Notes: generated by a model from the sequence alone, not told the origin. A DNA stretch of 64,000 nt from Blautia hominis (GCA_002270465.1 NQOF01000002.1:682001-746000), one strand, 5' to 3'; counted from the first letter of the stretch, positions 7,158-16,165 are shown. Numbers and translations: made by a program.

Positions 7158-9635
7158 TCATTCGCATTTGATCTCTTCCACCAGTTTCATTCGTCTGCTC
7201 TTGAAAATGGGAACAACAGAGCCGATCAGGGTTATGACAATGCCCATTGCCCCGGAGAGCAGGAACGTTTCTGCAGTTAGTTCCGGCGCCATGGAAATTT
7301 TGGGCCCGGCTACTAAAAAGATGGTCTGTATTTCCATATATGAGACAAGGACAGCGGTCACAGAACCGATCAGGCCGGAAGAAAATCCCTCCGCAAGTGT
7401 CATTTTTATATTTTGGCGGTTACTCAGCCCCACGGATTTATACATGGCGGTGGTGCGCCGTTTTTGAATATAGTTGATCAGCAGATTATTGATGATCCCC
7501 ACAGCTGCCAACAGTAAGATAAAATAAGTCATGCTGTGCATAGGCTGTAAAAAAGTGCCCACAGTGGACAGAGCATCTTTGTTGAATTCGTCTACTGTGC
7601 GGCTCCAGTTTGGAGTTTCGCCGAACATGCTGCGGATCTGCACCATGACAGCATCCGGGTCTAAAGCGGTATAGGCCAGAAAGTCATATGCCCGAGCACC
7701 GAAATCAGAGACTGCGCAGGCGGAGGGAATGACTGCCTGGTTGTCTGTGGCCCGGGATTTGAAACTGCCGGCCACCCGGTACGGGGACTGATCGGTACCG
7801 TTTGACAGAGTTAGTGTATCTCCCGGGGAAACCCCGGCCTCTTCCATATAGTTTTCACTGAGAAGGATAACATGCTCTTCATTGTGGAAGGAGGAAAGTG
7901 CCTGGGATTTTTCTTCTGTGTCCGTGTAATGGAGAGCGAACATGGAGTTGTATCGATCCAGGTTATCGGTTGCTTCCAGGCGGCTGAACGTGGTGCCCCC
8001 TGCCTGGATCCGGTTATCAAAGACATGGACAGGGAGCACTTTCTCAACGCCATCCAGTTCTTTTACCTGCTCTACGAATTCCGGTTCCATATGCCCATCG
8101 GCGAATCCCTGAAGTTCTGCTCCGTTGAACACGTCACTGACATAGGTGGTAACAAAATCTCCGACAACCGTGATAGCGATAACAGCGGATATGCTGATAA
8201 AGAGCAGGGTGATATTTTGTGTAATGTTTTTATTGCCGCGCAGATTGCGGGCAGCCAGTTTTCCTTCGTTTCCCAGCACGGTTCCATAAACGTGTTCCAG
8301 AATAAAAGAAAGCACATGGGTGAGCTGCGGCACAAGAAGAATGGTGGCTGCGATCATACCCAAAAGGGAAAAGCCGCCCAGAATATAGAGCATATTTCCT
8401 GCTGCCGCTCTCGGCAGGAGGGCAGAGGCAAGGAACAGCACCATACCGGCTGCTGCCGTCAAATATCCGGGAACCTGTTTTTCTTCCACAATGCCCAGAA
8501 CAACCTCTTTTACAGGCAGGCGGCTCGCCCGGTGAATGGGCAGCCATGCAGATAAAAGAGAGACAAGAACAGCTGTGGCGAATGAGAAAAGGATGCAAAA
8601 CGGTGTGATGACAACCGGGATCTCAATTCCCTGAGAGAGGGATTCCCCCATACCCTGCAGTATGAATTTGAGAACCAGGATCCCCACCGGGATGCCCAGC
8701 AGTCCGCCTATGCATCCGTACAGGCCGCTTTCCATCATGAGGATGCCGGTGACCGTCTTCTGTGCTGCTCCGATACTTCGGAATGTTCCGATCACCGGAA
8801 GCCGGTCCAGGGTAATGACCTTGTAACTGCTGTAAATGATGAAGATACTCATAGTGAGTGAGAAGAAACTGATGAGGAAGAAGGGCATGGTTTTCTGCCT
8901 TGCATCGGCTGTTATCTGCGCTTCATTGACGGTTTCGGTTATCCGGTATGTTTCATCCGGTATTGCCTGTTCCAGTTCGTTTTTCAATACAGCAGCAGAA
9001 ATCCCATCTGCCGGTTTTATAAGGATCTCACGGTATCCGCCTGTATATCCCAGGATATCGGCCAGAGTGGAATATGGCAGAAGAGCAGTAACACCTCTTG
9101 TGTGCCGCAGGAAAACCGTATCATAGGCTGCAATTTCCGCCACGCGCAGTTTTGCGGTCTTTCCGTTTATCTGCAGGGATATGGTATCCCCTTTCTTGAT
9201 GTTATACTTTGAAGTAAATCGGTCCGGCAGTATCACCTGACTGCCAAAGAAATCTTTGATCTCATTGCCGTCCGCAAGCCGCGGCGGATTGATCTGCTCA
9301 AGTTCTGTCAGGTCAGCGGCGGCCAGGTCGACGGTCTCGTAATATCCGTCCTCATGGTAAAGTGCAGTTCCTTTCAGAATGCCGGCTTTCGCATCAATGG
9401 AAGTCAGATCGGGAATGTCATCTGTATAGACGGCACCGTCTTTTGCAGACACGGAAACGGCGGCATTACCAGCCATTCCCCGTGCCATTTTCCGCTGGGC
9501 GCTTTCATAGGAAGCCCCAATGGAGAAGGAGACAAACAGCAGTGAGGAGGAAAGAAGTATGGACAGCAGCATCACGGCTGTCCTCATTTTTTTCTCTTTC
9601 ACATTTGTCAGAACATATTTTGTTATGATTTTCAT
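7158..9635 (-). CDS. ABC transporter permease with two FtsX domains
   Basis: 825 residues. An N-terminal TM helix (~16-40) is followed by a ~210-residue extracellular domain, then a FtsX core with three or four TM helices (~260-400). Further TM helices come near 400-450, then a second large extracellular domain (~490-700) and a final FtsX core (~715-820). This is the duplicated-FtsX layout of Gram-positive MacB-like exporters. Its ATG overlaps the stop of the 25-residue leader ORF (ATGA), implying translational coupling. With the ATPase at 6449-7135 it should form one exporter, controlled by the RR/HK pair just upstream. Confidence 0.9.
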   Translation of the reverse strand: MKIITKYVLTNVKEKKMRTAVMLLSILLSSSLLFVSFSIGASYESAQRKMARGMAGNAAVSVSAKDGAVYTDDIPDLTSIDAKAGILKGTALYHEDGYYETVDLAAADLTELEQINPPRLADGNEIKDFFGSQVILPDRFTSKYNIKKGDTISLQINGKTAKLRVAEIAAYDTVFLRHTRGVTALLPYSTLADILGYTGGYREILIKPADGISAAVLKNELEQAIPDETYRITETVNEAQITADARQKTMPFFLISFFSLTMSIFIIYSSYKVITLDRLPVIGTFRSIGAAQKTVTGILMMESGLYGCIGGLLGIPVGILVLKFILQGMGESLSQGIEIPVVITPFCILFSFATAVLVSLLSAWLPIHRASRLPVKEVVLGIVEEKQVPGYLTAAAGMVLFLASALLPRAAAGNMLYILGGFSLLGMIAATILLVPQLTHVLSFILEHVYGTVLGNEGKLAARNLRGNKNITQNITLLFISISAVIAITVVGDFVTTYVSDVFNGAELQGFADGHMEPEFVEQVKELDGVEKVLPVHVFDNRIQAGGTTFSRLEATDNLDRYNSMFALHYTDTEEKSQALSSFHNEEHVILLSENYMEEAGVSPGDTLTLSNGTDQSPYRVAGSFKSRATDNQAVIPSACAVSDFGARAYDFLAYTALDPDAVMVQIRSMFGETPNWSRTVDEFNKDALSTVGTFLQPMHSMTYFILLLAAVGIINNLLINYIQKRRTTAMYKSVGLSNRQNIKMTLAEGFSSGLIGSVTAVLVSYMEIQTIFLVAGPKISMAPELTAETFLLSGAMGIVITLIGSVVPIFKSRRMKLVEEIKCE

Positions 9636-9709
9636 GATTCACCTGCTTTCTGCCTGAAGAAGCATCCGGCTTCTCCGGCGCGTTTTCTATCTGCCTTTTT
9701 CTGTTTCAT
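9632..9709 (-). CDS. 25-residue leader peptide coupled to the permease
   Basis: A short ORF (MKQKKADRKRAGEAGCFFRQ then KAGES) with an excellent ribosome site, GAGGAGGTGAACGA, directly upstream of its ATG. The permease ATG has only a weak site of its own, and the leader stop TGA overlaps it as ATGA. The peptide is very basic (9 Lys/Arg of 25) and has one Cys. Two readings: a translational-coupling leader that delivers ribosomes to the permease, or a short regulatory peptide. The overlap and Shine-Dalgarno sequence are seen directly; function is inference. Confidence 0.6.
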   Translation of the reverse strand: MKQKKADRKRAGEAGCFFRQKAGES

Positions 9710-9734
9710 TCGTTCACCTCCTCAGAAAAGAAAA

Positions 9735-9776
9735 AGGCTGACATTTATCACAAGTACATGATAAACTGTCAACCTT
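9735..9776 (-). terminator. Hairpin after the HK gene, overlapping the exporter promoter
   Basis: On the minus strand, AGGTTGACAGTTTATCA pairs with TGATAAATGTCAGCCT (one mismatch) around an 8-nt loop, followed by a T-rich run. It would end transcription of the RR/HK unit. The same bases hold the -35 and -10 of a promoter, so the element seems to serve both. Confidence 0.6.
9744..9772 (-). promoter_or_regulatory. Promoter for leader-permease-ATPase operon
   Basis: On the minus strand, TTGACA (9772-9767) is followed after 16-17 bp by TGATAA/GATAAA (about 9750-9744). It lies 35 bp upstream of the leader's ribosome site and just downstream of the TTAAGGTT repeats. Confidence 0.6.
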
Positions 9777-9810
9777 AATATGAGTTTCAGTAAACCTTAA
9801 TTAACCTTAA
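9771..9810 (-). promoter_or_regulatory. Direct repeats TTAAGGTT, likely response-regulator box
   Basis: Three copies of TTAAGGTT on the minus strand (9810-9803, 9800-9793, 9778-9771). The first two are spaced exactly one helical turn (10 bp) apart and the third abuts the -35 hexamer. Tandem direct repeats one turn apart are how OmpR/PhoB-family regulators bind, so this is the obvious site for the RR at 11219-11932. One copy overlaps the HK stop codon. Confidence 0.6.
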
Positions 9811-11219
9811 CGCAGAGGGAGATCAATATAAAAGGTGGTTCCTGCACCGGGAGAACCGCATACGGAAATCTTTCCGCTGTGAAGTTCTACAATGTCTTTT
9901 GCAATGGCAAGGCCAAGGCCTGTTCCCTCCGGTTTCTGTTCTGTGGATGTTCCCCGGTAATACCGGTTAAAAATCTGCTCTGCTTCTTGGGCAGAAATGC
10001 CCTTTCCGTTGTCACTTATGAGGATCCGGAGTACAGGATCAGAAACACATGCCGAGAGGGTGACTTCTGTGTCCGGCTCCCCATGGGCAAAGGCATTGAG
10101 GATCAGGTTCCGGAAGGCTCTTGTAAAAAGTGTCCGGTCAAACGTATAGGGGATTGTTTCAAAAGAGGCTTCAAAGTGGATGGTGCGATGCGCAAACTCC
10201 GGGGTATTGAGAATATCGATCACCAGCTCTTTTAGAAAGCGTACTACATTTTGTTCCTTTGGTTTCATAGGGACCATGCCATTTGTCAATTGATAAGTAA
10301 GCTTCAGATCGTCGATCAGTGTTTCCATATACGCTGCATTTTTCAGCATGATACCAGCGTATTTTCTGCATTGTTCTTCATTTATATGTTGAGATTCCAG
10401 CAGTATTTCAGCGTAACCCTTGACAGGAGAGAGGGGTGTCTTCAGATCATGGGTGATGTTGGCGATCCATTCTTCCCTGGTTTTGTCGGTTTCCGCCTGC
10501 AGCCGGTCGCTTTCCCTGATCTCCTCATACAGTGTGTCCAGGCTCTCATAAAGGTCCGGAAAAATGCCTTTCCCACGGACGGGGAGGTATCTGCGCGAAG
10601 CAATCTCCCGGATGGAGATGGTAAGCTGTTTTACGGCTTTGGCAGTCCGGAAACCATAGAGTATGCCTGATATGGAGATGATGAGGAACAGAACGGCAGT
10701 TATGGGGAGTATGACGGACTTTCCGCCGGTAAAATGGTCGCCGTTTAAATACATAGTGATTTTGGAAAGCTTTACAGGGAAGTAAAGGATATAACTGTAT
10801 TCTTTTCCCTCGTGGGAAAGTGTCCCAAGGAACGCAGAGGTATCACTTTTCTCTGTGGTGCCTGTCCGGTGAAGCGTAAGTAGAGCAGCAACGGAGTAGG
10901 ATGTTTCTGCCTGAACCGGTTTTTGATAATGAAACAGCTCAAGACCGGAGGCGTCCAAAATCTGTATCCCGATCCTGTTTTTTTTAAGCAGCTCCAGGCC
11001 GGTCTGCTTGACTCTGGGGCTGTCATCTATGAAAATGATCTGTTCTTTAAAATTCTCTGAGATCTTGCCGGGCCAGTCACTCCGCGCGTATGTACCGTCA
11101 GGTTTTTTGACTGTTATGAGCCAGAAGGTGAGTATTGCGGCAGCAAGGAGGGTGCCCAGAAGAGAGAGGAAAAAAATTAGATAAACATGAAGCATGGTGC
11201 GGCAGCCGGATTTTTTCAT
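9807..11219 (-). CDS. Sensor histidine kinase
   Basis: 470 residues. TM1 is at ~9-34 and TM2 at ~160-185, with an extracellular sensor of about 125 residues between them, then a short HAMP-like linker. The HisKA helix has the phospho-acceptor in NITHDLKTPLSP (~260), and HATPase_c follows with N-box RNLILNAFAHG, DNGKGIS and GTGLGLAIAKDI. Its start codon overlaps the RR stop, so the two are co-translated. It is the partner of the RR at 11219-11932 and very likely controls the exporter directly downstream. Confidence 0.93.
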   Translation of the reverse strand: MKKSGCRTMLHVYLIFFLSLLGTLLAAAILTFWLITVKKPDGTYARSDWPGKISENFKEQIIFIDDSPRVKQTGLELLKKNRIGIQILDASGLELFHYQKPVQAETSYSVAALLTLHRTGTTEKSDTSAFLGTLSHEGKEYSYILYFPVKLSKITMYLNGDHFTGGKSVILPITAVLFLIISISGILYGFRTAKAVKQLTISIREIASRRYLPVRGKGIFPDLYESLDTLYEEIRESDRLQAETDKTREEWIANITHDLKTPLSPVKGYAEILLESQHINEEQCRKYAGIMLKNAAYMETLIDDLKLTYQLTNGMVPMKPKEQNVVRFLKELVIDILNTPEFAHRTIHFEASFETIPYTFDRTLFTRAFRNLILNAFAHGEPDTEVTLSACVSDPVLRILISDNGKGISAQEAEQIFNRYYRGTSTEQKPEGTGLGLAIAKDIVELHSGKISVCGSPGAGTTFYIDLPLR

Positions 11220-11932
11220 TAATCAGTCCTTTTCCTGAGTTTGTAACCCAGGCCTTTCACAGTGATAAGCTGTTTGGGTTTAGACGGTGTATCTTCAATC
11301 TTTTCCCGAAGATGGCGGATATGGACCATGATAGTATTGTCACAGATACTGCTGTACTCTCCCCATACCTGTTCATAAAGCCGCTCCTTGCTGATGATCT
11401 TATCTGTATTTTCCATGAGGTAGGCTAAAAGAAGGAATTCCCGTCCGGTCAACGGGATCTCTTGTCCGGATCTATATGCCCGGCCGCTCTCTTTGTCAAG
11501 GGAGAGAGGCCCTGCTTTTAAAACAGGAACGTTTCCCGGGGAGGCTGCCAGCGAGTACTTCTGTCTGCGGAGCTGTGCCTTGACACGATAAACCACTTCA
11601 CGGGGACTGAAAGGCTTGGTAATGTAATCATCCCCGCCGCAGGAAAGACCCAGGATTTTATCAATATCGTCATTTCTGGAGGAAAGAAACAAAATGGAGC
11701 AGTAGGAGAATTCACGGATTTTTCTGCAAACTTCAAGTCCATCCAAGTCAGGGAGCATAATGTCCAGAATGATTACATGAGGCTCAAATTCCCGGCAGAC
11801 AGCCAGTGCCTCCGCTCCGGTATAAGCTTTCCGGATGTGGCAAAAGCCGTCCTGTGTCAATACTTCTTCCATCAGATCAGCGATATCTTTTTCATCATCT
11901 ACCAATAGGATTTTTTCATCCATGATTTTCAC
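11219..11932 (-). CDS. OmpR-family response regulator
   Basis: 237 residues from a GTG at 11932 (AAGGA 5 bp upstream); an ATG at 11923 giving MDEKILLVDDEKD is an alternative start. The receiver domain (~4-120) has acidic DDEKD, phospho-acceptor D in VIILDIMLPDLDG and K in TKPFSP. The C-terminal winged helix (~140-235) has LTGREFLLLAYLMENTD and IRHLREKIED. It should bind the TTAAGGTT repeats at 9771-9810. The promoter at 11972-12000 probably drives RR and HK. Confidence 0.93.
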   Translation of the reverse strand: MKIMDEKILLVDDEKDIADLMEEVLTQDGFCHIRKAYTGAEALAVCREFEPHVIILDIMLPDLDGLEVCRKIREFSYCSILFLSSRNDDIDKILGLSCGGDDYITKPFSPREVVYRVKAQLRRQKYSLAASPGNVPVLKAGPLSLDKESGRAYRSGQEIPLTGREFLLLAYLMENTDKIISKERLYEQVWGEYSSICDNTIMVHIRHLREKIEDTPSKPKQLITVKGLGYKLRKRTD

Positions 11933-11971
11933 CTGTTCCTTCCGAGATAGACTGCTTTACGGATAAGCAGC

Positions 11972-12000
11972 CTTATATTTTGTAAGCTGAAAGTATACAA
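11972..12000 (-). promoter_or_regulatory. Promoter for the RR/HK operon
   Basis: On the minus strand TTGTAT, a 17-bp spacer, then TATAAG, 40 bp upstream of the RR start codon. A reasonable SigA-type promoter. Confidence 0.5.
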
Positions 12001-12037
12001 GAACAAAAGAATAGAGTCAAGTTTGGGATTCGGTAAC

Positions 12038-12862
12038 CTAATTGAGGTTCCGGAAACCCAGAGGCGTTATGCCTGTCATTTTTCTGAAAACAGATATAAA
12101 ATGACTGGAATCCGTAAATCCCACCTTGTGGGCAATATCCTGGACCTCCATGCGGGGGTTTATGAGCAGGTATTCTTTTGCCTTGTTGATCCTGTAGATC
12201 GTCAGATATTCATAAGCGGAGCATCCGAGAAAACGGTTGAACAGCCGTGACAGATACTGAGGCGAGATAAAGACCTGCCGGCTTAATTCCTGCACGGTGA
12301 GCTCCGTGTTATAATTTGTTTCGATTTCCTGTATTGCAGGGGCAACATATCTCTGATACAGGGAATCTTCCATCAAGTTACGGGTATAGATGCCGTCCGC
12401 AAAAAAAAGCAGCAGCCGGTAACAGTCCGTGGACAGGGCTTTTACATCCATGGGAGGGTTCTCATATTTTTTTACTATATGGGAGATCAGTGATGCAATC
12501 TGTATTCCCTGCTCCTTATCTATAAAGAGGAACGGCCTGTTTCCCAGAAGCCTGGGGATGCTGCTCTCGATGGTTCCCGTAAAGGTGGCAAACATGGTAA
12601 GCCATTCATCTGTCTTTCTACCATAAGAATGTTGGATGAACGGCGCGATGAATACACCTTCCCCTTCCGGCAGAAGGTACTTTTTTCCCTGAATGGTTAT
12701 TCTTCCGGTGCCTTTTTCGGACTGAAGGTAATGACAGAGCGGATAGCCTTTGGGGCGGGAGGTACTTTCCTGTACCCAGTGGTTTCCTATGGAATCAAAG
12801 GTAAAAGGCTCGCTGACCGGTGTGCTCCTAAAATGGATTGGCATAAGTATCACCTGTTTCAA
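12038..12862 (-). CDS. AraC-family transcriptional regulator
   Basis: 274 residues. Residues ~25-110 form a cupin-type sugar-sensing domain (GRITIQGKKYLLPEGEGVFI, HSYGRK). Residues ~170-272 hold the double helix-turn-helix of AraC/XylS regulators (FISPQYLSRLFNRFLGCSAY, VGFTDSSHFISVFRKMTGI). It is divergent from the GH42 beta-galactosidase across a 130-bp gap, the standard arrangement for a local sugar-responsive activator, so it probably regulates that enzyme. The inducer is unknown. Confidence 0.9.
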   Translation of the reverse strand: MKQVILMPIHFRSTPVSEPFTFDSIGNHWVQESTSRPKGYPLCHYLQSEKGTGRITIQGKKYLLPEGEGVFIAPFIQHSYGRKTDEWLTMFATFTGTIESSIPRLLGNRPFLFIDKEQGIQIASLISHIVKKYENPPMDVKALSTDCYRLLLFFADGIYTRNLMEDSLYQRYVAPAIQEIETNYNTELTVQELSRQVFISPQYLSRLFNRFLGCSAYEYLTIYRINKAKEYLLINPRMEVQDIAHKVGFTDSSHFISVFRKMTGITPLGFRNLN

Positions 12863-12992
12863 AATATTATATTATTTAGCTTAACATATTACACAATAAT
12901 CTGTCCATCTATAATATAATCAAGTTAGCCGATGACAAAGAGATTGGCACGGAGCTTTTGGGTGATTATAAGCAGAATAAGGAGACAGTGAC

Positions 12993-15002
12993 ATGAAAGG
13001 TAATTTTAAAAGAATTTTATACGGCGGGGACTATAATCCGAACCAGTGGCCAAAGGATATCTGGCAGGAAGATATGAGGATCTTTAAGGACGCACATATC
13101 AACAGCGCGACCGTTAATGTTTTTTCATGGGCAAAGATCCAGCCTTCAGAGGAGGTCTATGATTTCAGTGAGCTGGATGAGATCATAGAGATGCTTAGTA
13201 GGGAGAAGTATGACATTGTGCTTGCTACGTCCACAGCAGCGCTTCCGGCCTGGATGGTAAAGCGGTACCCGGAGGTGGCAAGGACTGATTATGAGGGAAG
13301 ACACCACAAGTTCGGACAGCGGCATAATGCCTGTCCAAATTCTCCGGTTTATCAGAAGTATGCCGGGGCACTTGCAGGAGAATTGGCAAAAAGATACGGG
13401 AGCAATAAGCATGTCACTTGCTGGCATATTAACAATGAATACGGCGGGGACTGCTATTGTGAGAATTGCGAAAAAGCATTCCGGGTCTGGCTGAGGAAAA
13501 AATATAAAACATTGGAAGCGCTGAATAAAGCATGGAATCTGGAGTTTTGGGGACATACCATTTATGACTGGGATGAGGTTGTGCTGCCGAATGCGCTGAG
13601 CGAAGGACTGGATAATGATAAGACTGCATTTGCGGGGATTTCCATAGATTACCGCAGATTTATTTCAGACAGCCTTCTCAGCAATTTTGTTATGGAGAGA
13701 GACGCGGTACGCTGTTATGATAAGGAAACCCCGGTTACCACAAATCTGATGGGAACATACAAGGGCCTGGACTATTTTAAATGGGCGAAAGAAATGGATG
13801 TGGTGTCCTGGGATAACTATCCCAGTTACAATACTCCCTGGAGCCAGACCGCTATGTGCCATGATTTGATGCGGGGACTGAAGGATGAGCCGTTCATGCT
13901 CATGGAGCAGACACCCAGCCAGCAGAACTGGCAGCCGTACAACTCCCTGAAAAGGCCGGGACAGATGCGGGCACAGAGCTATCAGACCATTGCCCATGGG
14001 GCGGATACCATCCAGTTCTTCCAGCTTCGCCGAAGCGTGGGGGGCTGTGAAAAATTCCACGGGGCGGTGATCGCACATGTGGGAACTGAAGATACGAGAG
14101 TTTTCCGGGAAGTAAGTCAACTGGGGCAGGAGTTGGAACAACTGGGAGATATGACACTCGGTTCCGTGAATGAAGCAGAAGTGGGAATCGTATTTGACTG
14201 GGATAATTACTGGGCACTGGAATATACCAGCGGACCTACGGTGGATTTGACATATGTGGATCAGATCCATCAGTATTACAAATATTTTTACGAACGCAAT
14301 ATTCCGGTAAATATGATACCTTTTGACGGAGATCTTGACAGGTATAAAATCATTGTGGCCCCTGTGCTCTACATGGTAAAAGAAGGGATGCGGGAAGCCT
14401 TGGAGAACTTTGTACGAAAAGGCGGAGTCCTGGTCACCACGTATATGAGCGGAATTGTTGACCAGTCGGATAATGTGTATCTGGGCGGATATCCGGGAGT
14501 ATTAAGCGATATGGCCGGCGTGTGGGTGGAAGAAATAGATGCCCTGGCACCGGAACAGCAAAATACAGTGATCTTTCATGACGGGGAAAGTGTACCGGGC
14601 AGGCTGGTATGTGACATCATTCATCTTAAAGGTGCGGAATGTATTGGCAGATATGGAAAAGATTTTTATGCGGAAAGTCCGGCAGTTACCAGAAACCGGT
14701 TTGGAGACGGGCATGTATATTACATAGGCACCGGAATGGACTGCCCGGGAATTGCAAAGGTTCTTGACATGGCAGCAGAAGATGGATGTGTGAAACCGGT
14801 TGTGGAGGAAGAGACCGGGCTTGAGATCACCTGCAGAAGGAAAGACGGATACAGGTATTATTTTGTCATTAACTTTAAAGAGGAAGATTTGGAAATCCCG
14901 TCCTGTCTTGCGGGAAATACGGATGTTCTGACGGGAGAGCCTGTGCGGAGCGGAGATACACTTTCAAAATATGATGTGAAGATCATTCGTACAAAAGAGT
15001 AG
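12993..15002 (+). CDS. Beta-galactosidase, glycoside hydrolase family 42
   Basis: 669 residues, start ATG with AAGGAG upstream. The GH42 opening YGGDYNPNQWP is present. The acid/base is E149 in WHINNEYGG and the nucleophile E305 in MLMEQTPSQQNW. The zinc-cluster cysteines typical of GH42 are seen at about 114, 154, 156 and 159. A trimerisation domain follows (~390-600) with a short beta-sandwich at the end. There is no signal peptide, so it acts inside the cell on imported galactosides such as plant-derived galacto-oligosaccharides. The divergent AraC gene is the likely regulator. A strong terminator follows at once, so it is monocistronic. Confidence 0.95.
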   Translation: MKGNFKRILYGGDYNPNQWPKDIWQEDMRIFKDAHINSATVNVFSWAKIQPSEEVYDFSELDEIIEMLSREKYDIVLATSTAALPAWMVKRYPEVARTDYEGRHHKFGQRHNACPNSPVYQKYAGALAGELAKRYGSNKHVTCWHINNEYGGDCYCENCEKAFRVWLRKKYKTLEALNKAWNLEFWGHTIYDWDEVVLPNALSEGLDNDKTAFAGISIDYRRFISDSLLSNFVMERDAVRCYDKETPVTTNLMGTYKGLDYFKWAKEMDVVSWDNYPSYNTPWSQTAMCHDLMRGLKDEPFMLMEQTPSQQNWQPYNSLKRPGQMRAQSYQTIAHGADTIQFFQLRRSVGGCEKFHGAVIAHVGTEDTRVFREVSQLGQELEQLGDMTLGSVNEAEVGIVFDWDNYWALEYTSGPTVDLTYVDQIHQYYKYFYERNIPVNMIPFDGDLDRYKIIVAPVLYMVKEGMREALENFVRKGGVLVTTYMSGIVDQSDNVYLGGYPGVLSDMAGVWVEEIDALAPEQQNTVIFHDGESVPGRLVCDIIHLKGAECIGRYGKDFYAESPAVTRNRFGDGHVYYIGTGMDCPGIAKVLDMAAEDGCVKPVVEEETGLEITCRRKDGYRYYFVINFKEEDLEIPSCLAGNTDVLTGEPVRSGDTLSKYDVKIIRTKE

Positions 15003-15020
15003 AACAGCAGTAATGGAAAA

Positions 15021-15064
15021 AAGGAGCTGATGTACCAGATGATGGGGCATCAGCTCCTTTTTGG
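15021..15064 (+). terminator. Rho-independent terminator of the GH42 gene
   Basis: Perfect 12-bp stem, AAGGAGCTGATG (15021-15032) with its complement at 15048-15059, followed by TTTTT. Confidence 0.9.
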
Positions 15065-15068
15065 GAAA

Positions 15069-15103
15069 GAACGCTTGTTCTATACACCCCTCTATGTTAT
15101 ACT
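15069..15103 (+). promoter_or_regulatory. SOS (LexA) box overlapping a promoter
   Basis: AGAACGCTTGTTCT at 15068-15081 has the GAAC-N4-GTTC core of the Gram-positive LexA box. Its right half is also the -35 (TTGTTC, 15075-15080) of a promoter with a 17-bp spacer and -10 TATACT (15098-15103). No SOS gene follows; the next good ORF is the acetyltransferase at 15241. Confidence 0.6.
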
Positions 15104-15240
15104 GTAAGAAACCAATGTATAAGAATGGATACAGACCGGGAACCGGAATTTCTGTAAGTAGAGGTGGTATGAGGTGAAACGTTGTATTGCAGTGGCCGGA
15201 ATAGCTTAGAGACCAAATATTGATTCTAGGAGGATTTTAT

Positions 15241-15882
15241 ATGACTATTCCGGAGAAAGAGATTTATCCCCGCACAGGAGATAAACAGACTATTTATTTA
15301 AAAAGTGTGATCACAGACCCTGGCATAACCGTGGGCGAATATACAATGTATAACGATTTTGTCCATGACCCGGTGCTGTTTGAAAAGAATAACGTATTGT
15401 ATCATTATCCGATAAACAAGGATAAACTGATCATCGGGAAATTCTGTTCGATTGCCTGTGGTGCGAAATTTTTGTTTAACAGTGCCAACCATACGTTCCG
15501 CTCTTTGTCAACATATCCGTTTCCGCTTTTCTTTGAAGAGTGGGGGCTGGATAAAAAGAATGTGACGGATTCCTGGGACAACAAAGGAGATATTGTGATC
15601 GGCAATGATGTGTGGATCGGTTACGAGGCTGTGGTCATGGCAGGTGTCACCATTGGCGACGGGGCAGTCATAGGAGCCCGTGCGGTTGTGACTAAGGATG
15701 TTTTACCCTATACAATTGTGGGAGGGATACCTGCGAAGCCCATAAGAAAACGCTTTTCAGAGGAAACCATTTCGGCACTGCTTGCACTCAAGTGGTGGGA
15801 CTGGCCAAAAGAAAAGATCGCGCAGAAGATAGAAGCGATTCAATCCGGCTGTGTGGAACAGCTTCGTGAAAGCAACCAGTAA
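15241..15882 (+). CDS. CatB/Vat-family xenobiotic O-acetyltransferase
   Basis: 213 residues from ATG 15241, which has AGGAGG 7 bp upstream. The left-handed beta-helix hexapeptide repeats (IGKFCSIACGAKFLF, IGNDVWIGYEAVVMAGVTIG, VIGARAVVTKDV) and the catalytic-region SANHTFRSLSTYPF are those of the CatB/Vat acetyltransferases, which use acetyl-CoA to inactivate chloramphenicol or streptogramin A. The flat loop WDNKGDIVIG and C-terminal WWDWP are also typical. Chromosomal relatives are often uncharacterised, so resistance is only possible. The promoter upstream overlaps a LexA box. Confidence 0.9.
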   Translation: MTIPEKEIYPRTGDKQTIYLKSVITDPGITVGEYTMYNDFVHDPVLFEKNNVLYHYPINKDKLIIGKFCSIACGAKFLFNSANHTFRSLSTYPFPLFFEEWGLDKKNVTDSWDNKGDIVIGNDVWIGYEAVVMAGVTIGDGAVIGARAVVTKDVLPYTIVGGIPAKPIRKRFSEETISALLALKWWDWPKEKIAQKIEAIQSGCVEQLRESNQ

Positions 15883-15935
15883 TTACAGCGGCAGTAAGAA
15901 GGGGGCCTTTCGGGGCCCCTGACTGATATGTGTGC

Positions 15936-15975
15936 AGGATATTGTCCGGTAATTGCGTGTAGGATATTGTCCGGT
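15936..15975 (+). repeat. Two-copy 25-bp tandem repeat
   Basis: AGGATATTGTCCGGT occurs at 15936-15950 and again at 15961-15975, with similar flanks (GTGTGC / GCGTGT), so the period is 25 bp. It lies between the acetyltransferase and the small membrane ORF. Confidence 0.6.
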
Positions 15976-16003
15976 CTTCAAATATGAAAGGATGTGAAGT
16001 GAT

Positions 16004-16165
16004 ATGAAAATAGATATGGTACCCCGCATTTTGCAATTGGTGTCCCTGGTGCTTATGCTGATCAGTCTGTATTCAAAAGAAGAGATGCCATTGATTCTTG
16101 CAGCCATTGTAATGGTCATCTGTGTTGCTCTGAATTTTTATCTGAGCGCAAAAGATAAAAAATAA
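16004..16165 (+). CDS. Small two-TM membrane protein, 53 residues
   Basis: A short ORF with AAAGGA about 11 bp upstream of its ATG. Two hydrophobic segments, residues ~8-22 (ILQLVSLVLMLISLY) and ~29-47 (PLILAAIVMVICVALNFYL), are linked by SKEEM, and the C-terminus is basic (SAKDKK). It is 21 bp before the DUF3781 gene and may share its transcript. Family not recognised. The hydrophobic pattern and Lys-rich tail argue that it is real. Confidence 0.6.
   Translation: MKIDMVPRILQLVSLVLMLISLYSKEEMPLILAAIVMVICVALNFYLSAKDKK

Noticed and set aside
15902-15920. GGGGCC-TTTCGG-GGCCCC hairpin as a terminator of the acetyltransferase gene
   Set aside because: Six-bp stem and no T-run; too weak to list as a terminator.
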